A stretch of 64,000 nucleotides of DNA from Gilvibacter sp. SZ-19 (GCF_002163875.1 NZ_CP019333.1:1122864-1186863); one strand, 5' to 3'. Counted from the stretch's first letter, positions 37,107-45,585 are shown. The notes: generated from the letters alone by a model not told the origin. Translations and numbers: made by a program.

Positions 37107-37595
37107 TTAGTCTGTTTGGGGAAGCTCTGCACTGATTCCCACATCCGTTATGCCTGTTAATCGTTCAACGCCATCTACCACTCCATTATTGCGGACGGCA
37201 TGTACTATGCTCAATTTATATTCGCCTTGCTCGGTAAAACGCACGCCTTGCTTATACCAGAGCTTGTTTTCTTTAACGCTACCCAAACCGCTGCCCATCC
37301 AAGTTCCGTCTGGGTTAGCCATTCGGTATTCTAATGTATCTGTAATGACCTTTCCTTGTGGAAATTCCATGATCGCTATAAGAAATAAATTATTGAACGG
37401 ATAATCGTTCGTATTGCGCACATTGATAAACAAATTGTATGCCGCGGCGGAGTCTAATTGTGGCAGTGTAACTTGGACAGTATCTGTAACCGACCAGCCA
37501 TCGGAAAAGGAAGTGTTTGTGCTAAAAACAGCATCGCCGGTGCAACTGCCCATCAGCAGTGCCGTCAATACACTAAAAACTGCTAGTTGCTTCAC
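37107..37595 (-). CDS. gldH: Gliding motility lipoprotein GldH
   Basis: 162 aa, GTG start. Lipoprotein signal with C18 in LTALLMGSCTG. Mature part matches GldH: FSDGWSVTDTVQVTLPQLD, NLFINVRNTNDYPFNNLFL, EYRMANPDGTWMGSGLGSVK, YKLSIVHAVRNNGV. GldH is required for flavobacterial gliding and chitin use and is linked to the T9SS/gliding machinery in the envelope. Its start overlaps the stop of the PSP1 gene by 4 bp. Confidence 0.93.
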   Translation of the reverse strand: MKQLAVFSVLTALLMGSCTGDAVFSTNTSFSDGWSVTDTVQVTLPQLDSAAAYNLFINVRNTNDYPFNNLFLIAIMEFPQGKVITDTLEYRMANPDGTWMGSGLGSVKENKLWYKQGVRFTEQGEYKLSIVHAVRNNGVVDGVERLTGITDVGISAELPQTD

Positions 37596-38764
37596 TTTTG
37601 TTTTGATTTTGCCTGCTGTTGCGGCTTGCGCTTCTGATTGCGGCTCTTGTTTCTGCGTTTCTTTCTGCGTTTTTTAGGCTGATCGAATCGGGTCAGGCTA
37701 TCTTGACCTGCGCCGTCGTTAAATTCGAAAGTGCTCAAATTCACCTCGACCTTGTAGTCTTCTAAACTGCTTACTTTCTTGCCCTTTTTGTTGATACTCA
37801 TGATCTCGCGAACTTGTTCGGCAGAAAGTTCATACCACTGCATCCAGTCACCGTCATAAGCGTACCAAAGGCGCTCTTTAAAGATGTCTATTTTTTGACA
37901 AACTCCAGTTCCCTTTTCGGTCTGTAAGCGCACATCGCTCTTTGGAAAATTCTCTAAGGCATCCAAATAAGTGTCCAATTCGTAATTGAGACAGCATTTT
38001 AACTTTCCACATTGTCCGGCTAATTTCTGCGGATTTAGCGACAGCTGTTGGTATCGCGCGGCGGCCGTATTTACAGATCTAAAGTCCGTAAGCCAAGTAG
38101 AACAGCACAGTTCACGTCCGCAGGAACCAATCCCACCCAAACGAGCAGCTTCCTGACGAAAGCCCACTTGCTTCATCTCAATGCGAGTATTGAACGCACG
38201 GGCGAAATCTTTGATAAGTTGTCTGAAGTCCACGCGATCTTCTGCCGTATAGTAGAAAATTGCTTTAGAACCATCTCCCTGAAACTCCACATCAGAGATC
38301 TTCATTTGCAAGCCCAATCGAATCGCGATCTCTCGAGATTCTTTTTTAATAGCTTCTTCTCTTGCACGCGCCTTATGCCAAATGTCAATGTCGCGCTGTC
38401 CGGCTTTGCGATAGATCTTTGGGAGTTCGTCTACGGCTTCCTTAATGCGCTTTTTCTTCATTTGAACACGCACCAATTCTCCGGTAAGGGTTACTTGACC
38501 GATATCGTGTCCGGGGCTGGCTTCTGTAGCGACTATATCGCCAATGGAAAGGGTCACCCCTTCTGCGTTCTGGTAATAGTTCTTACGGCCGTTCTTAAAT
38601 CGGACCTCAACGACATTAAAAGGACTTACCTCTGCTGGCAAGGCCATATTGCCCAACCAGTCAAAGACCGTGAGTTTGTTGCAGCCATCTGTGCCGCAAG
38701 TACCGTTATTTTTACAGCCTTTGGGCAGGCCATCCGCAGCGGAGGCACATGAAGTACAGGCCAT
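37592..38764 (-). CDS. PSP1-domain protein (RicT/YaaT-like)
   Basis: 390 aa from the ATG at 38762-38764; a TTG seven codons upstream is rejected because the family begins MACTSC. N-terminal Cys cluster (ACTSCASAADGLPKGCKNN, GTCGTDGCNK) and the PSP1 domain (EDRVDFRQLIKDFARAFNTR, ARLGGIGSCGRELCCSTWL, QKLAGQCGKLKCCLNYEL) with many cysteines, as in RicT, which binds iron-sulfur clusters and supports RNase Y-dependent RNA maturation in Bacillus. The tail from about 370 is a run of Lys and Arg, suggesting nucleic-acid contact. Upstream of gldH. Confidence 0.9.
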   Translation of the reverse strand: MACTSCASAADGLPKGCKNNGTCGTDGCNKLTVFDWLGNMALPAEVSPFNVVEVRFKNGRKNYYQNAEGVTLSIGDIVATEASPGHDIGQVTLTGELVRVQMKKKRIKEAVDELPKIYRKAGQRDIDIWHKARAREEAIKKESREIAIRLGLQMKISDVEFQGDGSKAIFYYTAEDRVDFRQLIKDFARAFNTRIEMKQVGFRQEAARLGGIGSCGRELCCSTWLTDFRSVNTAAARYQQLSLNPQKLAGQCGKLKCCLNYELDTYLDALENFPKSDVRLQTEKGTGVCQKIDIFKERLWYAYDGDWMQWYELSAEQVREIMSINKKGKKVSSLEDYKVEVNLSTFEFNDGAGQDSLTRFDQPKKRRKKRRNKSRNQKRKPQQQAKSKQK

Positions 38765-38780
38765 AGAGAGATATATATTG

Positions 38781-38802
38781 CTCAAAAAGTCACCTTTTTG
38801 AG
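38781..38802 (-). promoter_or_regulatory. Perfect 9-bp leader hairpin upstream of the PSP1 gene
   Basis: CTCAAAAAG (38781-38789) and CTTTTTGAG (38794-38802) with a 4-nt loop, ending 16 nt before the ATG. Exact inverted repeat; it may control translation or bind a regulator. Confidence 0.4.
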
Positions 38803-38879
38803 TCGGAAGTTAATACTTGATTTCGACCCTAAAGATAGGCAATAATAACGTATCTGCTACCCGCAAAAACAGCGGCAGC

Positions 38880-39911
38880 CTACTTTTTGAACTTCAGCTT
38901 TTCGGAACGTCCTTTTTTGAAAATCTTGTTGCTGTTGTGCTTACCAGATCGCAATCGTTTTTGCTCTTCATAAGACAAGTGCGTGATCTCTTGACACTCT
39001 TGGCTACAACAATTTTCCATCTTTTCGGCACAGTCCTCGCACTGAATAAAGAGCAAGTGACAAGCCTCATTGGCACAGTTCACATGAGTGTCACATGGTT
39101 TTCCGCATTGATGACAATTGGCGATCACGTCTTCACTGATGCGCTCCCCTCTGCGGTGATCGAACACAAAGTTCTTGCCGAGGAATTTGTTCTCTAACTC
39201 CTGGGCCTTGACCTGACGCGTGTATTCTATGATTCCACCTTCTAGTTGATAGACCTGCTGGAATCCTTTGTGTTTGTAATACGCACTAGCCTTTTCGCAA
39301 CGGATACCTCCGGTGCAATACATCACTAGTTTCTTGTCTTCCTTATTGTCTTTAAGATCCTCTTCAATAATGTCTAGAGAATCTCTAAAAGTGTCTACAT
39401 CTGGAGTTATTGCCCCTTTAAAATGTCCGATCTCGCTTTCGTAATGGTTACGCATATCGACCACCACCGCGTTGGGATCGTCCAGGAGTTCATTGAAGGT
39501 CTTCGCGTCTACGTGGACCCCTTTATTGGTCACATCAAAAGTTTCATCGTTGAGACCGTCTGCTACGATCTTGTGACGCACCTTGACCTTTAATTTTAGG
39601 AAGGATTTTAGGTCTTGTTCTACCGCGATATTTAGGCGGCAGCCTTCTAAAAAGTAGATCCCATCTAAAAAGGCCTTGAATTCCTCAAAGCGTTTTGCAG
39701 GAACTGAAAGCTGGGCGTTGATGCCTTCGTGAGCGACATAGATGCGTCCAAGGACTTCCATCTCGTTCCAAGCGATAAACAAATGATTTCTAAAAAGTTC
39801 GGGGTTGCCGATCTTGGCGTATTGATAGAAAGAAAGGGTCAAACGGTCTTCTCCCGCTTGTTCAAGTAACTCGGCCCTCTCCTTCGCACTTAATTTGTTG
39901 TACAGTTGCAT
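38880..39911 (-). CDS. trhO: tRNA uridine-34 hydroxylase TrhO (rhodanese family, YceA-like)
   Basis: 343 aa from the ATG at 39909-39911, which is supported by a consensus promoter just upstream; a longer frame to 40025 would include that promoter. N-terminal ferredoxin-like domain (YVAHEGINAQLSVPAKRFE), rhodanese domain with catalytic C199 in VMYCTGGIRCEKASAYYKHK, and a C-terminal Cys-rich domain (CHQCGKPCDTHVNCANEACH, CEDCAEKMENCCSQEC) that probably binds zinc. TrhO makes 5-hydroxyuridine at tRNA position 34 using O2. Ends in a basic tail. Confidence 0.94.
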   Translation of the reverse strand: MQLYNKLSAKERAELLEQAGEDRLTLSFYQYAKIGNPELFRNHLFIAWNEMEVLGRIYVAHEGINAQLSVPAKRFEEFKAFLDGIYFLEGCRLNIAVEQDLKSFLKLKVKVRHKIVADGLNDETFDVTNKGVHVDAKTFNELLDDPNAVVVDMRNHYESEIGHFKGAITPDVDTFRDSLDIIEEDLKDNKEDKKLVMYCTGGIRCEKASAYYKHKGFQQVYQLEGGIIEYTRQVKAQELENKFLGKNFVFDHRRGERISEDVIANCHQCGKPCDTHVNCANEACHLLFIQCEDCAEKMENCCSQECQEITHLSYEEQKRLRSGKHNSNKIFKKGRSEKLKFKK

Positions 39912-39952
39912 GCTATACTTGCGTTTAAGTTGAAAGAAAAAGTAATTGACCG

Positions 39953-39983
39953 CAAAGGTACTTGAATAAAACAAATGAGCAAA
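39953..39983 (-). promoter_or_regulatory. Consensus Bacteroidota promoter of trhO
   Basis: The minus strand reads TTTG (39980-39983), 19 nt, TACCTTTG (39953-39960), an exact match to TTTG-N19-TAnnTTTG. Its -7 element begins 49 nt upstream of the trhO ATG, leaving a leader of about 35 nt, and this fixes the gene start. Confidence 0.8.
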
Positions 39984-40046
39984 GAATGCACTAACTACAG
40001 GGAAGAATATCGCAGTGAAGCGCAAATATGCAATAAAACCGAGTGC

Positions 40047-40089
40047 TTTATAAATTTCAGCATAGCAGCGCTACGGTGAAATTTAAAAG
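40047..40089. repeat. Long imperfect hairpin upstream of trhO
   Basis: AAATTTCA (40052-40059) pairs with TGAAATTT (40077-40084); inside, TAGC pairs with GCTA around an AGC loop, and outside a few more pairs extend the stem. It lies upstream of the trhO promoter, so it is not in that leader. Could be an operator or part of a small RNA running into the terminator at 40157-40200. Confidence 0.35.
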
Positions 40090-40156
40090 TGCTATTCCGA
40101 TTTCGATTTTGAAGAAGATTTGCGCTGTAACAGATAGTCTGAGCAAGTAGTTAGTG

Positions 40157-40200
40157 CGAAAAAAAAAGCGCCGGAGTGGAATATCCGGCGCTTTTTTTCG
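40157..40200. terminator. Strong bidirectional terminator
   Basis: AGCGCCGGA (40167-40175) and TCCGGCGCT (40184-40192) form a perfect 9-bp GC-rich stem, extended by A-run/T-run pairing on each side (A 40159-40167, T 40192-40198). It works in either direction. No protein gene ends at it on either strand, which points to an unannotated transcript. Confidence 0.8.
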
Positions 40201-40238
40201 AATGGCTAATTCGTTAATACTAATTGTTATTTAAGAGT

Positions 40239-40313
40239 GACTGCAAGAGTAGCTAGCCGCCGTCGAGGCGGCAGTTAAAAATGACTACTAGGGTAACTGC
40301 CAGTCCTTTTTTG
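40239..40313 (+). ncRNA. Candidate structured RNA with three nested stems and U-run, upstream of recA
   Basis: Outer stem GACTG (40239-40243)/CAGTC (40301-40305), middle stem AGTAG (40248-40252)/CTACT (40285-40289), inner GC stem GCCGCC (40256-40261)/GGCGGC (40267-40272) with loop GTCGA. A competing stem GCAGTTA (40271-40277)/TAACTGC (40294-40300) excludes the inner one. The outer stem is followed at once by CTTTTTTG. This resembles an attenuator or a short ncRNA with an intrinsic terminator. It lies 158 bp upstream of the recA start. Pairing is by eye; expression is unknown. Confidence 0.4.
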
Positions 40314-40470
40314 TTAACCATTTTGGTTTGATTCATGTATTTCACAGCAATGAATTTTCCCTTTGTATCTGATAGACTGTAAATTCATAAATGGTTGCGT
40401 GATTTGATTGAAATAAAGCAAAAGAAATAGTATTTTAGCCTTCTATCTTCAATCACATTATACTGCCGAT

Positions 40471-41478
40471 ATGAGTAACGAAAAAGACGCCAAATTAAAA
40501 GCCTTAAAACTAACATTAGACAAGCTCGATAAGACCTACGGAAAAGGTACGGTCATGAAAATGGGAGACGCTGCAGTTCAGCAAGTTGACGCCATTTCTA
40601 CGGGTTCATTGGGGCTAGATCTGGCGCTCGGTGTTGGGGGTTTGCCCAAAGGTCGTATCATTGAGATCTACGGGCCAGAATCTTCTGGTAAAACAACCCT
40701 TACCCTACACGCTATTGCGGAAGCTCAAAAAGAAGGTGGAATTGCTGCCTTTATCGATGCGGAACACGCCTTTGATCGTTACTACGCAGAAAAGCTTGGA
40801 GTAGATATTGAGAACCTGATCATCTCACAACCGGATAATGGGGAACAAGCCCTTGAGATCGCCGACAATTTGATCCGTTCCGGAGCCATCGATATAATTG
40901 TTATTGACTCGGTGGCGGCTTTGACGCCAAAAAGCGAGATAGAAGGGGAAATGGGAGATTCCAAAGTTGGTTTGCACGCCCGATTAATGTCTCAAGCGCT
41001 CAGAAAACTAACCGGATCGATCAGCAAGACCAATTGTACCGTGATCTTTATCAACCAGCTGCGTGAGAAGATCGGTGTTATGTTTGGGAATCCAGAAACT
41101 ACCACGGGAGGAAACGCCCTTAAGTTCTACTCTTCGGTGCGTATAGACATCCGCAGATCTACACAGATCAAAGATTCTAACAGTGCAGTTATCGGAAACA
41201 AGACGCGCGTAAAGGTGGTGAAGAACAAGGTTGCTCCACCATTTAGAACTGCAGAATTCGATATCATGTACGGCACTGGAGTTTCTAAGGCCGGAGAGGT
41301 TATTGACCTGGGTGTAGACTATGAGATCATCAAGAAAAGTGGTTCTTGGTTTAGTTATGATGGCACCAAATTAGGACAGGGCCGTGACGCGGTAAAAACA
41401 CTTCTTAAAGACAATCCAGACCTAATGGATGAGCTAGAGGCCAAAATCAAGGAGGCCATCGCCATCATCAATGAATAA
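40471..41478 (+). CDS. recA: Recombinase RecA
   Basis: 335 aa. Walker A GPESSGKT (68-75), Walker [21 protein letters not shown], the loop-2 region [20 protein letters not shown], and the [20 protein letters not shown] segment; full length. Forms the presynaptic filament for homologous recombination and SOS induction. No lexA or recX is adjacent. The region 39912-40470 upstream (559 bp) holds the trhO promoter, hairpins, a terminator and the candidate RNA. A TTTG 21 nt before TAGTATTT at 40428 may be its promoter. Confidence 0.99.
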   Translation: MSNEKDAKLKALKLTLDKLDKTYGKGTVMKMGDAAVQQVDAISTGSLGLDLALGVGGLPKGRIIEIYGPESSGKTTLTLHAIAEAQKEGGIAAFIDAEHAFDRYYAEKLGVDIENLIISQPDNGEQALEIADNLIRSGAIDIIVIDSVAALTPKSEIEGEMGDSKVGLHARLMSQALRKLTGSISKTNCTVIFINQLREKIGVMFGNPETTTGGNALKFYSSVRIDIRRSTQIKDSNSAVIGNKTRVKVVKNKVAPPFRTAEFDIMYGTGVSKAGEVIDLGVDYEIIKKSGSWFSYDGTKLGQGRDAVKTLLKDNPDLMDELEAKIKEAIAIINE

Positions 41479-41506
41479 AATTTTATACTTTCATACGCAA
41501 CCCTAG

Positions 41507-41536
41507 CGGAGTTTTATCATCTACACAACAACTCCG
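41507..41536 (+). promoter_or_regulatory. 7-bp hairpin between recA and the sigma factor gene
   Basis: CGGAGTT (41507-41513) and AACTCCG (41530-41536), 16-nt loop, with no U-run. It lies in the 144-bp gap and may protect the recA 3' end or precede a sigma-gene promoter. Confidence 0.35.
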
Positions 41537-41622
41537 GGACTGTGGTTGCTAACTGTGCAGCAGGTTTTAAGTAACAAAGTTGCACCAAGCTGGCGTGTTA
41601 GTAATAAAATTCGCGGATCAAA

Positions 41623-42165
41623 GTGGCTCTGGAAGCACTGATAAACAGATGTAAAAACAATGAGGCAAAAGCTCAGGGTGAGCTTTACCAATTGTATTCT
41701 GCCAAATTGTTTTCAGTTTGTTTAAAGTACTCGCGAAATTATACCGAGGCGCAAGACAATCTGCAAGACGCTTTCATTACCATTTTTAAGACCATAGGTC
41801 AGTTTAAACACAAAGGTTCTTTTGAGGGTTGGTTAAAGCGTGTTACTGTGAACACCGTGTTGCAAAAATATCGCAAACAGCGTGTTTTTGACCTAGTCAA
41901 TGAGCAGCAGATAGAAGCAGAAGACGTAGTAGTTGAGGATACTTCTGTTCCGCTGGATTTTTTGTTAAAGATCATTCAGGAACTCCCGGATAGGTATCGG
42001 TTAGTTTTTAACCTTTACGCCATGGACGGCTACTCACACAACGAAATTGCAGAAATGCTGAACATTTCTGCCGGAACCTCAAAATCAAACTTGGCACGTG
42101 CCAGGATGATTTTAAAAACAAAGATTACGGCTTTCAACAATAATAGTTCGGCCGAAGGATATTAG
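41623..42165 (+). CDS. ECF-type RNA polymerase sigma-70 factor
   Basis: 180 aa, GTG start. Region 2 (GELYQLYSAKLFSVCLKYSR, AQDNLQDAFITIFKTIGQFK, GSFEGWLKRVTVNTVLQKYR) and region 4 (LPDRYRLVFNLYAMDGYSHN, EIAEMLNISAGTSKSNLARA) of an ECF sigma factor. The adjacent downstream gene, 3 bp away, has an anti-sigma-like membrane N-terminus and is the likely partner. The recA neighbour does not by itself imply DNA-damage control. The regulon is unknown. Confidence 0.93.
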   Translation: MALEALINRCKNNEAKAQGELYQLYSAKLFSVCLKYSRNYTEAQDNLQDAFITIFKTIGQFKHKGSFEGWLKRVTVNTVLQKYRKQRVFDLVNEQQIEAEDVVVEDTSVPLDFLLKIIQELPDRYRLVFNLYAMDGYSHNEIAEMLNISAGTSKSNLARARMILKTKITAFNNNSSAEGY

Positions 42166-42168
42166 ACA

Positions 42169-43704
42169 ATGAGCGATAAAAAGCACATAGATAGAATTTT
42201 TCAAGAGGGCTTCAAAGATTTTGAAGCAAGCCCTCCTGCAGAAGTATGGGACAACATCCAGGCTGCGTTGAAGAAAGAGGAAAAAGACGACCGCAAGATC
42301 ATCCCGATCTGGTGGCGCGTTGGTGGTGTGGCTGCACTCTTAGCCCTGCTTCTAACTGTAGGTGGTGTTTTTTGGCCGGATTCGGATCAGAATAATTCGT
42401 TTTCTAATGAAGATGTTGATCAGACAGAGCAGATCGACACTCAAGATCAGATCAAAGATCAGAAAGCCATTGAAAAAATGGTCAAGGAAAATGAGGCAGA
42501 CGCAATTGCTGAGCAGCAAAGTGATGACCAACAAAATAACTCTTCGGAAAAGCCATCTGCTGCGGATGCCAAAATTGGTAACGGCAAACAAAGAGACGCG
42601 GTAGCGGACAATACAAACAAAAGCAAGACCCTTATTGACAAGTCTGCTGTAGATAAATCACTCAATACAGTGACAACTGCAGTGACTAGCAATGATAGCT
42701 CTACCGAGCAAGATAAGACAGCAACCTCTAACTCAGAGACCACAGCAGTAACTGCTACAGACAACACCAAGAATACAGTTGTTGATGACAAAACCGCCGA
42801 TGCGCTTTTAGAGACGCAAACAAACAGTGCGACGACCACTGCTACTACAGACAATAGCGAGAACAAAACAGACCCTGAAGTCCAAAAAGACGAAGACGGG
42901 AAGATCTCTATTTTCGACGCTATTGACGAGCAAAAAGACTTAGAAACAGCAACACTATTGGACAAACAAGATCCGATAGATAATCGATGGAGTGTTGCGC
43001 CTCAGGTAGCCCCTGTGGTTTACGGGACCTTTGGCGAAGGCTCTACTGTTGGAGCTGAATTTGCCGACAATCGCACTTCATCAGATGCCAACTTGAGTTA
43101 TGGAGTTCAAGTACAATATCAAGTGAATAACCGATTGGCGGTACGTTCTGGAGTGAACCGAGTCAACTTAAGCGTGAACACCAACGATATAGAATTCGCC
43201 GTAGCTCCGGCGGCATTTGACGTTGGGTCTAAATTTGTCAATGGTGATATTGCTTACACCGTTGGTGATAAGGGAACTTTGATCAACAGATTCGCTCAAG
43301 CGGCTCCTACCGAAGGTTTGGACTTGCCAGAAGTGAATGCCTTTGAAGGTTTGCTCAATCAGCAATTCGAATACTGGGAAGTTCCCGTGGAACTGTCTTA
43401 TGCAGTCTTGAACAACCGATTTAAAGTAAACGTCTTTGGTGGTTTTAGTACGCTTTTCCTTCAGGACAATTCCATCACCGCTATCAGCGGGCAACGCGAA
43501 ACCGAACTGGGTAGTGTAAGTAATCTGAACGATCTGAGTTTTACTACCAATGTTGGTTTGGGGTTACAATACGACATTAGCAAGCGCTTTGCAATTAATG
43601 TAGAGCCTGTATTTAAATATCAACTCAATCCGTATTCGGACTCTAGTATAGGGTCACAGCCATACTATATGGGAGTTTACAGCGGTTTGAGATTCAAATT
43701 TTAG
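42169..43704 (+). CDS. Anti-sigma-like N-terminus joined by a long linker to an outer-membrane beta-barrel
   Basis: 511 aa. Residues 1-40 (HIDRIFQEGFKDFEASPPAE, VWDNIQAALKKE) resemble the cytosolic part of Bacteroidota anti-sigma-like proteins; one membrane helix at about 49-67 (WWRVGGVAALLALLLTVGGV). Residues about 70-260 are a Thr/Asn/Asp/Lys-rich low-complexity linker. From about 275 a porin-type domain (SVAPQVAPVVYGTFGEGSTV, QVQYQVNNRLAVRSGVNRVN) ends in the strand YYMGVYSGLRFKF with terminal Phe. It could span both membranes and pass surface or envelope state to the ECF sigma factor encoded 3 bp upstream. The architecture is seen; signalling is inferred. Confidence 0.8.
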   Translation: MSDKKHIDRIFQEGFKDFEASPPAEVWDNIQAALKKEEKDDRKIIPIWWRVGGVAALLALLLTVGGVFWPDSDQNNSFSNEDVDQTEQIDTQDQIKDQKAIEKMVKENEADAIAEQQSDDQQNNSSEKPSAADAKIGNGKQRDAVADNTNKSKTLIDKSAVDKSLNTVTTAVTSNDSSTEQDKTATSNSETTAVTATDNTKNTVVDDKTADALLETQTNSATTTATTDNSENKTDPEVQKDEDGKISIFDAIDEQKDLETATLLDKQDPIDNRWSVAPQVAPVVYGTFGEGSTVGAEFADNRTSSDANLSYGVQVQYQVNNRLAVRSGVNRVNLSVNTNDIEFAVAPAAFDVGSKFVNGDIAYTVGDKGTLINRFAQAAPTEGLDLPEVNAFEGLLNQQFEYWEVPVELSYAVLNNRFKVNVFGGFSTLFLQDNSITAISGQRETELGSVSNLNDLSFTTNVGLGLQYDISKRFAINVEPVFKYQLNPYSDSSIGSQPYYMGVYSGLRFKF

Positions 43705-43757
43705 GTTAGTTTTTTAGTTGGTTAGGTTAGTTATTGCAAAAGCAATAATACCTTGAA

Positions 43758-43790
43758 AGTCGCTCTCTGCTAGGAGAGCGGCTTTTTTTT
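43758..43790 (+). terminator. Terminator after the sigma/anti-sigma-like pair
   Basis: Stem AGTCGCTCTC/GAGAGCGGCT with one wobble pair and a 6-nt loop, then eight T. Its 3' part lies inside the last codons of the convergent acyltransferase gene (stop at 43770). Confidence 0.85.
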
Positions 43791-44531
43791 GAGCAATTCT
43801 TTACTTTCCAGCTCGCTAAGAATAATTTCTCGCGTTTTATTTCTCAAGGCCTGTTTGTCGCGCAGTTCCATATTTGTTGTTGGAATACTCGGCAATACCA
43901 AGGCGCGCATTTGGCCTGGATTCCCTCCGAAGAAACGAAAAGGAAAGCGCTTCTTATTATCGTAAAAGACTAAAGGTGCAATAGGGATCTGATGCTCAAT
44001 AGCCAGTCTAAACGCGCCATCCTTAAAACTGTCTAACAGTATGGATTCATCATCTGGCACTCCGCCTTCTGGGAATATACAAACGCTTAGCCCGTTTTTG
44101 AGTCGCTCCTGAGCCTGCTGAAAAACGGCCTTTCGGCTCTGGGCATTGTTTCTGTCGACCAAAATACAGGTGCGCTTATAAAAGAAGCCAAAAACAGGAA
44201 TCGACGCCAGTTCTTTCTTCCCTACAAATACAAACGGCCGCTGGACCGCATGCAGCATCAGCATTATATCGGTCATAGACTGATGGTTGGCCACAAACAT
44301 ATAGCTTTGTTTCGGGTCGTATTTCTCCAAGCGTTTCACTGTCGGGACAAAACCCATCCCCCATAAGACAAATCGACCCCAACCTCGGGCAATTTTAAAA
44401 TAGAGTGGATACCAAGTATCGCGAGAGATCAAAACGAGTAATACAGGGAATAGCAGCACAATGGGCAGAGCCACGAGTAGGTAGAACCAAATCCGCCATA
44501 GGAGCTTAATAGGTGCGCTGATCCATTGCAT
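43770..44531 (-). CDS. plsC: 1-acyl-sn-glycerol-3-phosphate acyltransferase
   Basis: 253 aa from the ATG at 44529-44531; a TTG eight codons upstream is less likely. Hydrophobic N-terminal region, then HX4D with H83 and D88 (ANHQSMTDIM), the glycerol-phosphate site in IFPEGGVPDDES, and APLVFYDNKKRFPF. Makes phosphatidic acid from lysophosphatidic acid at the inner membrane; in Bacteroidota related enzymes acylate other lipids. The symbol is the family default. Its last codons overlap the opposing terminator. Confidence 0.88.
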   Translation of the reverse strand: MQWISAPIKLLWRIWFYLLVALPIVLLFPVLLVLISRDTWYPLYFKIARGWGRFVLWGMGFVPTVKRLEKYDPKQSYMFVANHQSMTDIMLMLHAVQRPFVFVGKKELASIPVFGFFYKRTCILVDRNNAQSRKAVFQQAQERLKNGLSVCIFPEGGVPDDESILLDSFKDGAFRLAIEHQIPIAPLVFYDNKKRFPFRFFGGNPGQMRALVLPSIPTTNMELRDKQALRNKTREIILSELESKELLKKKPLS

Positions 44532-44594
44532 GAAGACCAAAAATAAAAATTCCAATTCAGTTCCAATTCATTAGAGCAAACTTTGTAAAAAAAG

Positions 44595-44602
44595 TAACTT
44601 TG
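44595..44602 (+). promoter_or_regulatory. -7 element of trpS
   Basis: TAACTTTG, exact TAnnTTTG, 14 bp before the ATG, followed by CCAAAA exactly as in the thioesterase promoter at 47761. No clear -33 TTTG at the right distance. Confidence 0.5.
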
Positions 44603-44616
44603 CCAAAAACAACGAT

Positions 44617-45585
44617 ATGGCTAGAATATTAACCGGAGTACAAAGCACAGGAACCCCGCATTTAGGGAATCTGCTAGGTGCGATCTTACCGGCTATTCAA
44701 ATGGCGGAATCGCCAGAAAATGAGTCTTTTCTTTTTATTGCGGATATGCACTCGCTAACGCAGATCAAAGATGCGACCACTTTAAGAGACAACACTTATC
44801 GCACGGCGGCAGCCTGGTTAGCCTGTGGTCTTGACATAGAGAAGACTGTATTTTACAGACAAAGTGATGTGCCACAAGTAACCGAACTGGCCTGGTACTT
44901 GGGTTGTTTTTTCCCTTATCAACGTTTAACACTTGCACACTCTTTTAAAGACAAGGCAGACCGTTTGGAAGATGTCAACGCTGGGATCTTTACCTATCCT
45001 ATGCTGATGGCTGCAGATATTTTGGCTTACGACGCTGAGATCGTTCCTGTGGGTAAAGACCAACAACAGCACTTGGAGTTTACCAGAGATGTTGCCAGCA
45101 GATTCCACGCCAAGATGGGCGAGTGTTTTGTTTTGCCAGAAACCGAACTGCAGAAAGACACCATGTACGTGCCCGGAACCGATGGAAATAAAATGAGCAA
45201 GTCTCGAGAGAATACCATCAATATCTTTTTACCAGACAAGAAACTGCGCAAACAGATCATGGGTATACAAACGGACAGCACACCTTTGGAGGAGCCGAAA
45301 GACCCAGACACTTGCAATGTCTTTGCCCTTTACAGCTTAATGGCTAGCGAAGAAGAAACCGCAGCCATGGCTGAGAAGTATCGCGCAGGTGGTTTTGGAT
45401 ACGGCCATGCAAAGCAAGCCCTTTTCGAATTGATCCAAACCAAATTTGCCACCATTAGGGAGCGCTTTGATTACTATATGGATAATTTAGAGGAGATCGA
45501 TGCTGCCTTGGCCGTTGGAGCTGCAAAGGCCAGTGCAGTAGCCAATGAGGTCATTGGACGCGTACGTCAAAAGACCGGCTATTAA
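44617..45585 (+). CDS. trpS: Tryptophanyl-tRNA synthetase
   Basis: 322 aa. Class I synthetase: HIGH-like TGTPHLGNLLGAI near the N-terminus, QRLTLAHSFKDKA and GKDQQQHLEFTRD for substrate binding, and KMSKS in GNKMSKSREN. Charges tRNA(Trp) in the cytosol. Full length. The stop overlaps by 4 bp with that of the convergent dprA gene. Confidence 0.98.
   Translation: MARILTGVQSTGTPHLGNLLGAILPAIQMAESPENESFLFIADMHSLTQIKDATTLRDNTYRTAAAWLACGLDIEKTVFYRQSDVPQVTELAWYLGCFFPYQRLTLAHSFKDKADRLEDVNAGIFTYPMLMAADILAYDAEIVPVGKDQQQHLEFTRDVASRFHAKMGECFVLPETELQKDTMYVPGTDGNKMSKSRENTINIFLPDKKLRKQIMGIQTDSTPLEEPKDPDTCNVFALYSLMASEEETAAMAEKYRAGGFGYGHAKQALFELIQTKFATIRERFDYYMDNLEEIDAALAVGAAKASAVANEVIGRVRQKTGY

Noticed and set aside
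38048-38752. A 234-codon plus-strand frame opposite the PSP1 gene
   Set aside because: Shadow of a strongly conserved gene; no plausible start or domain.
42459-42965. A 168-codon open frame on the minus strand
   Set aside because: It is antisense to the low-complexity linker of the 42169-43704 gene; its Ser/Val-rich composition mirrors the linker codons and there is no start context.
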